From VXPQ01 sp965116435 (GTDB taxonomy: Bacteria > Bacteroidota > Rhodothermia > Rhodothermales > VXPQ01): 64,000 bases of DNA. Below, piece after piece: positions 60,016-64,000 of the stretch (the first letter of the stretch is position 1; every line of letters starts with the position of its first letter). The notes beneath the pieces are model-generated. The model was not told where the DNA came from. It searched no databases and saw only the letters and a list, made by a program, of their open reading frames with translations. The stretch covers positions 2,728,001 through 2,792,000 of the forward strand of contig OZ220686.1 in NCBI GenBank assembly GCA_965116435.1, given 5' to 3'. Both the position numbers and the translations under genes were made by a program.

Positions 60016-60681
60016 TCAAACCGCCGCCGGCTCATAAAAAGGATACACGTCCTTCAGAAGAGTCTGCAGCTTTGTGCGACCGCGGTTTATGCGGCTTTTG
60101 ACGGTGCCCATGGGTAGGCCAGTGATTTCCGCGATCTCGTCGTAGGCCAGTTGCTGCACGTCGCGCAGCACGACCACTTCCCGGAACGACGCAGGAATGT
60201 CGTCCAGCGCCTGCTGGATGTACTTGTCCTGAATGATGCTTTCCGTATGCTTGTCGGGCGAGAAGGATTCGTCCGGCAACTGCATCTCGTACTCCTCGTT
60301 ATCCCGGTTTACGCTCTGGATGGAGTAGAGGCGGCGGCGTTTGCGCTTGCGGTACTCGGAACGCGCCAGGTTGCCCGCGATCGTATAGAGCCAGGTCGAG
60401 AACTTGGCGATCCGCCGGTACGAATGCCTGTTGCGATACACGCGCAGAAACGTTTCCTGGAGCAGGTCTTCGCACCGCCGCATATCCCCCAGAAACCCAT
60501 AGAGGTAGTGGGTCAGGCGCTCGGAATACCGCTCCACGAGGATATTGAACGCCGCCACGGAACCTGCCTGGAACTGCGACATCAAATCCTCGTCGGTCAT
60601 TTCGGCGAGCGCGGACTGCTGCTTGTTCAAGGCAGTCTGCGAGGTTTTCTTCGTTATGATCTTTTTCTGCAATACCGCCAC
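60016..60681 (-). CDS. RNA polymerase ECF-type sigma factor
   Basis: 221 residues from a GTG at 60681; an internal ATG at 60600 (MTDEDLMSQFQAGSVAAFNI) gives 194 residues and may be the true start, as the preceding 27 residues are Lys/Gln-rich and not sigma-like. Region 2 includes RCEDLLQETFLRVYRNRHSY and AKFSTWLYTIAGNLARSEYR; region 4 (about 150-205) includes FREVVVLRDVQQLAYDEIAE and MGTVKSRINRGRTKLQTLLK. No anti-sigma gene follows within view (a 130-bp gap leads to the small membrane protein), so control may be different from that of the ECF pair at 1.1 kb. Confidence 0.93.
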   Translation of the reverse strand: MAVLQKKIITKKTSQTALNKQQSALAEMTDEDLMSQFQAGSVAAFNILVERYSERLTHYLYGFLGDMRRCEDLLQETFLRVYRNRHSYRRIAKFSTWLYTIAGNLARSEYRKRKRRRLYSIQSVNRDNEEYEMQLPDESFSPDKHTESIIQDKYIQQALDDIPASFREVVVLRDVQQLAYDEIAEITGLPMGTVKSRINRGRTKLQTLLKDVYPFYEPAAV

Positions 60682-60917
60682 GTCCGGTTCTTTCGGTTTT
60701 GCGAGGAAGGTTTTGTCCTGCGGCTGGTGGGGACAACGTTATTGAGGCAAGGCGTTTCCGCAAGGCGAAAACAGCCTGATCCGTTAATATAAGGTATTTT
60801 TGCCTCAGATTCAAGGGGTATTTGCAGAGAAATGCAACGAGGCGGACGGCCTGTATCCTCTGCGGCGTTGTCGGCGGGCGTCGTTCGCCCCAAATCCGTG
60901 CCTGTATCCGGCAAGCG

Positions 60918-61853
60918 CTACATGAATCCTTTTTGCCGGAGCGTGTCGAGATTCCGGCGCACATGCTCCGCAGAGGCCTCGAGCAGGGTCTGTTCTTCCC
61001 CGGAGAGGCCGACTTCGAGAATATCGTCCACGCCGCCGCGTCCGATCCGGGCCGGCAGGCCGATGAACAAGTCGCGCAGGCCGTATTGCCCCGAAGGCTG
61101 CACTGCGCAGGGCAATACGCGGCCCAGATTATTCACCGCAGATTCAACCATTGCGGCGGCCGAGGCCCCCGGCGCATACCAGGCCGAGGCCCCCATGAGC
61201 CTGGAGATTTCGCCGCCTCCGCCCTTGGTCCGATCCACGATGGCGTGGATGGTTTCCGGGGCCAGCAATTCGGACACGGGTACGCCGCCCACGGTGGTGC
61301 AACTGGGGAGCGGCACCATCGAATCGCCGTGTCCGCCGAGGAGGAGCGCTTGCACGTCGCGCACCGATACGCCGAGTTCCAGCGCGATGAAGGCGCGGTA
61401 CCGCGCCGTATCGAGTATGCCCGCCATGCCCATGACCCGCCGGGCGGGAAATCCGCTGGCGGCGTGGGCTACGGAGGTCATGGCGTCCAGCGGATTCGAA
61501 ACGACCACCAGCATGGCGTCTGGACTGCCTGCGGCGAATTGCGCGGTGACGGACCGTACGATGTTGGCGTTCAGTTCCAGCAGGTCGTCGCGCGACATAT
61601 CGGCGGTGCGCGGCCGTCCCGCCGTGATCACGCATATATCCGACCCGGCCGTGTCTTTGTAGTCGTTCGTGCCCGTCACGCGCGTGTCGAAGCCGTGGAC
61701 GGGCGCGGATTCCTGCATGTCGAGCGCTTTGCCCTGCGGCAGCCCTTCGACGATGTCGATAAGCACGACTTCGCGCACGATATCTTTTCGCGCTACGCAA
61801 TCGGCGACCGTAGCGCCCACGTTTCCGGCTCCTATGACAGTCAGTTTGGCCAT
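60918..61853 (-). CDS. mdh: Malate dehydrogenase
   Basis: 311 residues from the ATG at 61853 (MAKLTVIGAGNVGATVADCV). NAD-dependent interconversion of malate and oxaloacetate in the TCA cycle, LDH-like MDH type. The cofactor motif GAGNVGA is at the N terminus; AGRPRTADMSRDDLLELNAN carries the substrate-specificity Arg; VVVSNPLDAMTSVAH, GMAGILDTARYRAFIALELG and LLLGGHGDSMVPL carry the catalytic Asp/Arg/His set. A CGTATATTGTCC box lies 77 bp upstream (61930-61941). Its stop is 236 bp from the sigma-factor gene. Confidence 0.96.
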   Translation of the reverse strand: MAKLTVIGAGNVGATVADCVARKDIVREVVLIDIVEGLPQGKALDMQESAPVHGFDTRVTGTNDYKDTAGSDICVITAGRPRTADMSRDDLLELNANIVRSVTAQFAAGSPDAMLVVVSNPLDAMTSVAHAASGFPARRVMGMAGILDTARYRAFIALELGVSVRDVQALLLGGHGDSMVPLPSCTTVGGVPVSELLAPETIHAIVDRTKGGGGEISRLMGASAWYAPGASAAAMVESAVNNLGRVLPCAVQPSGQYGLRDLFIGLPARIGRGGVDDILEVGLSGEEQTLLEASAEHVRRNLDTLRQKGFM

Positions 61854-61929
61854 GATGGTGTATGTAATGCGGATAGATGAAGAAGGTGCAGCGTTGCTGT
61901 GTGCATACGCACCCGACGCGGCGATGCGG

Positions 61930-61941
61930 GGACAATATACG
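61930..61941 (-). promoter_or_regulatory. Promoter-like CGTATATTGTCC upstream of mdh
   Basis: Identical to the 12-bp box before the BCCT gene (29427-29438) and nearly so to those before the two small membrane protein paralogs. Position 77 bp before the ATG fits a -10 type element with a moderate leader. Confidence 0.45.
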
Positions 61942-62128
61942 GCGTGCGGAGTGCAGAGGCTTTGCGAAAGTTTTGTGCAGAAAGGCGGCAGGGGACCGAT
62001 GCACATCGCCTGCCAGGCCGCAAAAAAGCGCAGGTTAAAAAAGTAAACCCGCAACCAACCCCGCCTTAAAAAGTAAAGCGTGCGCACGTGCAGCCCGTTG
62101 GAACCGATATTTTCCCCGGCGTTCTTAA

Positions 62129-62164
62129 GGGCGCTCTGATCCTGCGGACGCAATCAGGGCATCC
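62129..62164. repeat. Degenerate palindromic element
   Basis: GGGCGCTCTGATCCTGCGG then ACGCAATCAGGGCATCC keeps both arms of the 37-bp palindrome with several changes. It sits about 40 bp before the alkaline phosphatase start. No target duplication visible. Confidence 0.5.
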
Positions 62165-62206
62165 GTGCATCCGTGCCGTTTTTCCAGACCTCGAATCCTT
62201 GTTGCT

Positions 62207-63658
62207 ATGCCTCGCCCTGCCTTTCCCGGATGGTTCTTCGTGCTTTTCGTCGTCGCGATCGGATCGTGCACGCCCACCGCGCATTCGGATGCGCAGGCGC
62301 CTTTTGCGTCGGAGGCGGCGCCGCGGAATGTCATCCTGTTCATTGCCGACGGCGCAGGAGCGGCGCATTTCACCATGGCGCGGGAGGCGGCTGCGCACCT
62401 GGGCCTGCGAGAGGGGCTGTATCTGGATCCGCACCAGAGTGGATCCGTGCGCACCCGTTCGGCCCGCGAGCGGATCACGGATTCAGCGTCCAGCGCCACG
62501 GCGTACGCGACCGGGTTCAAAACGGAGAACGGGGCGATTGCGGTCGATACGCTGCATCGTCCGCTCCAGACGATCCTCGAGGCCGCCGAGGCGCGCGGAA
62601 TGGCTACGGGACTGGTGGCGACCAGTCGGATTACGCACGCGACGCCGGCGGCGTTTGCATCGCATGTTCCACGCCGGAGCATGGAGTCCGAGATCGCCTT
62701 GCAGATGCTGGATGCGGGCGTAGATGTGGTGCTTGGCGGCGGACGCCGCTTTTTTCTGCCCGAGGCCCGCGGAGGCGCTCGCAGCGACGGCAGGGATTTG
62801 CTCGAAGAAGCGTCCGTGCTGGGGTACCGGACGATCGGGGACCTGCACGCGCTGGAGGGCGTCGAGGCGGAGTCGGTGCTGGGGCTTTTTTCCGAAAGCC
62901 ATATGCCTTGGGAAATAGACGAGGCGCACGGGGAGGCGTCGTACGCGCCGCATATCGTGCGCATGACGCAGAAAGCGCTTGAGATGCTTGCGCAGCGCGA
63001 GACGGGTTTCTTTCTGATGGTCGAAGGGAGCCGCATCGATCATGCGTCGCATGGGCACGATGTGGCGGCGGCGCTCCGGGAGACGCTGGCGTACGACGAG
63101 GCGTTCGAGGTGGCCCGGGCTTTTGCGGAAGAAGATGGAGAAACGTTGCTTGTGGCGGTTTCCGATCATGAAACCGGCGGGCTGGCGCTGGGCCGATCCC
63201 TGCTTGACCCCGACAAGGCGGATCGCATGGGCGAAGCGCCTGCGTATTGGCAGAGTCTGTATTCGCAAGCATGGTACGACTGGAGCCCGGAGCAACTGGC
63301 GAGGGCGTCCGTCTCCGTGGATGCGATGGTGAGCGCCGTGGAGGGCGGCGAAGCCCCCGGGGACGTGCTTTCCGCCAGGGCGGGCGTCGAGGACCTGACG
63401 GATATGGAAACGGCGGCGATCAGGGCAGCCCGGAACGAAGACCGGCTCGGATATGTGCTGGGGGAGATTGTAGCGCGGCGGGCCGGCGTGGCCTGGACGA
63501 CATTGGGGCATACCGCGACGGACGTAAATATGTATGCATACGGCCCCGGCAGCGAGCGATTCCGCGGACATCTCGACAATGCGGAAGTAGGGCAACGGCT
63601 GTTCGAAGCGCTGGCGCTGGTTCCTGCCGTTATGCCAGGGAGCGGTCGGGTGGATTAA
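62207..63658 (+). CDS. Alkaline phosphatase (lipoprotein)
   Basis: 483 residues from the ATG at 62207 (MPRPAFPGWFFVLFVVAIGS) with lipobox AIGSC, so probably anchored in the periplasm or outer membrane. A PhoA-superfamily phosphomonoesterase: RNVILFIADGAGAAHFTMAR (first metal Asp), TDSASSATAYATGFKTENGA (nucleophilic Ser), GSRIDHASHGHD and LLVAVSDHETGG (metal ligands), and WTTLGHTATDVNMYAYGPGS near the C terminus. Releases inorganic phosphate from organic esters. An upstream in-frame GTG at 62165 is an unlikely start. Confidence 0.94.
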   Translation: MPRPAFPGWFFVLFVVAIGSCTPTAHSDAQAPFASEAAPRNVILFIADGAGAAHFTMAREAAAHLGLREGLYLDPHQSGSVRTRSARERITDSASSATAYATGFKTENGAIAVDTLHRPLQTILEAAEARGMATGLVATSRITHATPAAFASHVPRRSMESEIALQMLDAGVDVVLGGGRRFFLPEARGGARSDGRDLLEEASVLGYRTIGDLHALEGVEAESVLGLFSESHMPWEIDEAHGEASYAPHIVRMTQKALEMLAQRETGFFLMVEGSRIDHASHGHDVAAALRETLAYDEAFEVARAFAEEDGETLLVAVSDHETGGLALGRSLLDPDKADRMGEAPAYWQSLYSQAWYDWSPEQLARASVSVDAMVSAVEGGEAPGDVLSARAGVEDLTDMETAAIRAARNEDRLGYVLGEIVARRAGVAWTTLGHTATDVNMYAYGPGSERFRGHLDNAEVGQRLFEALALVPAVMPGSGRVD

Positions 63659-63873
63659 CGAACCTTCGCGCCGTCCTTCGGAATCCGGGTGGGTTTCGAG
63701 TAGGCGGATGCGGCGCGGGCGCCGGGCCGGGCGAAACAGACTTGATCCGGGCGTCCCTTAATTCACAGGGATTTACAGTATTTTATGTTGTCCGGTCGCT
63801 GCATTTTGGCTACCTTTGCCATGATGGACAGATGCTGCGCTCCGGTTTTGCCCGCCGCCCCTGACTGCTTTAC

Positions 63874-64000
63874 ATGATTTTCCAACTTTTCTTTTTCTTT
63901 TTCGCCGTGGTGGCGATCGCTTCGGCGATCGGGCTTATCGTTTCCCGAAGCCCCGTGTCCGCGGCGCTTTGGCTTGTGCTCCATCTGTGTTGCGTGGCGG
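63874..64000 (+). CDS. nuoJ: NADH-quinone oxidoreductase subunit J (partial, runs off right edge)
   Basis: 42 residues visible: MIFQLFFFFFAVVAIASAIG then LIVSRSPVSAALWLVLHLCC. A hydrophobic helix, then the R-x-P-V-x-x-A-L-x-L-V-L pattern at the start of helix 2, is characteristic of NuoJ of respiratory complex I. A nuo cluster is expected to continue beyond the window. The 215 bp before it contain a degenerate half-site of the palindromic family (GACTTGATCCGGGCGTCCC, 63739-63757). Confidence 0.8.
   Translation, partial: MIFQLFFFFFAVVAIASAIGLIVSRSPVSAALWLVLHLCCVA

Larger units (their letters stand above)
61854..62206. other. Divergent intergenic region mdh / alkaline phosphatase
   Basis: 353 bp with no gene. 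It contains the mdh promoter-like box, two copies of TTAAAAA(A)GTAAA (near 62036 and 62071) and a degenerate palindromic element (62129-62164). Confidence 0.5.

Overview
The window looks like a chromosome segment of a high-GC member of the Rhodothermota/Bacteroidota lineage (Rhodothermales-like). The evidence is a SusC/TonB-type outer-membrane receptor paired with a DUF4249 lipoprotein, DUF6588, DUF5020/Tsx-like and DUF6580 proteins, many Tat-exported sugar isomerases and dehydrogenases (RRHF/RRNF signals), PIG-L, PmoA-like and FG-GAP/choice-of-anchor-B secreted proteins, ECF sigma factors, and weak Shine-Dalgarno usage. No species is claimed.

Layout. 1-8.5 kb holds housekeeping and envelope genes: a partial MlaE permease, an ECF sigma factor with its putative anti-sigma partner and a secreted coiled-coil protein, an N-acetylmuramoyl-alanine amidase, apt, a RidA protein, a short-chain dehydrogenase and mnmA. 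8.6-13.3 kb is a leftward translationally coupled run: class II DAHP synthase, TonB receptor, DUF4249 lipoprotein. 13.4-15.7 kb has tRNA-Thr(CGT) and a two-subunit GMC dehydrogenase. 15.7-19.3 kb is a McrBC type IV restriction module beside a 45-bp tandem repeat. 19.3-25 kb holds a carboxylesterase, a Tat isomerase gene with a broken tandem duplicate whose middle has been replaced by an FAD amine-oxidase-like gene, and an IS3-family remnant. 25-36 kb carries metabolic and transport genes: PIG-L protein, BCCT transporter, Tsx-like porin, and an isomerase / Gfo-Idh-MocA / PmoA-like sugar cluster. 36-38.2 kb is a gene-poor stretch ending in a truncated tyrosine recombinase. 38-50.3 kb holds DUF6588, an interrupted lipoprotein gene, MATE, moaA, and a leftward coupled run (choice-of-anchor-B protein, heme-less PSCyt1-like beta-propeller, FG-GAP lipoprotein, moeA). 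51-55.6 kb has a YCF48-like lipoprotein and a 1084-residue kinase-M23-aminotransferase fusion preceded by tandem copies of its own start region. 55.7-60 kb is an accessory island: an IS1595-type non-autonomous cassette with 18-bp perfect inverted ends, duplicated small membrane-protein/lipoprotein cassettes and transposase scraps. 60-64 kb returns to core genes: an ECF sigma factor, mdh, alkaline phosphatase and the start of nuoJ.

The most notable unexplained signal is a family of palindromic mobile elements with ends GGATGCWCTGATYAA. They occur as about 254-bp full copies (26.5, 40.0 and 50.7 kb) and as 37-bp minimal hairpins (13.4, 33.3 kb, plus degenerate copies). Three of them show perfect 4-bp target duplications. 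One full copy sits inside the 5' coding region of a lipoprotein gene; element plus target duplication is exactly 258 bp, so the frame stays open. This resembles the behaviour of Rickettsia palindromic elements. Second in interest are the gene-replacement event in the duplicated isomerase, the IS1595-type passenger cassette, and the widespread 9-, 15-, 45-, 51- and 73/74-bp tandem repeats in and around genes.
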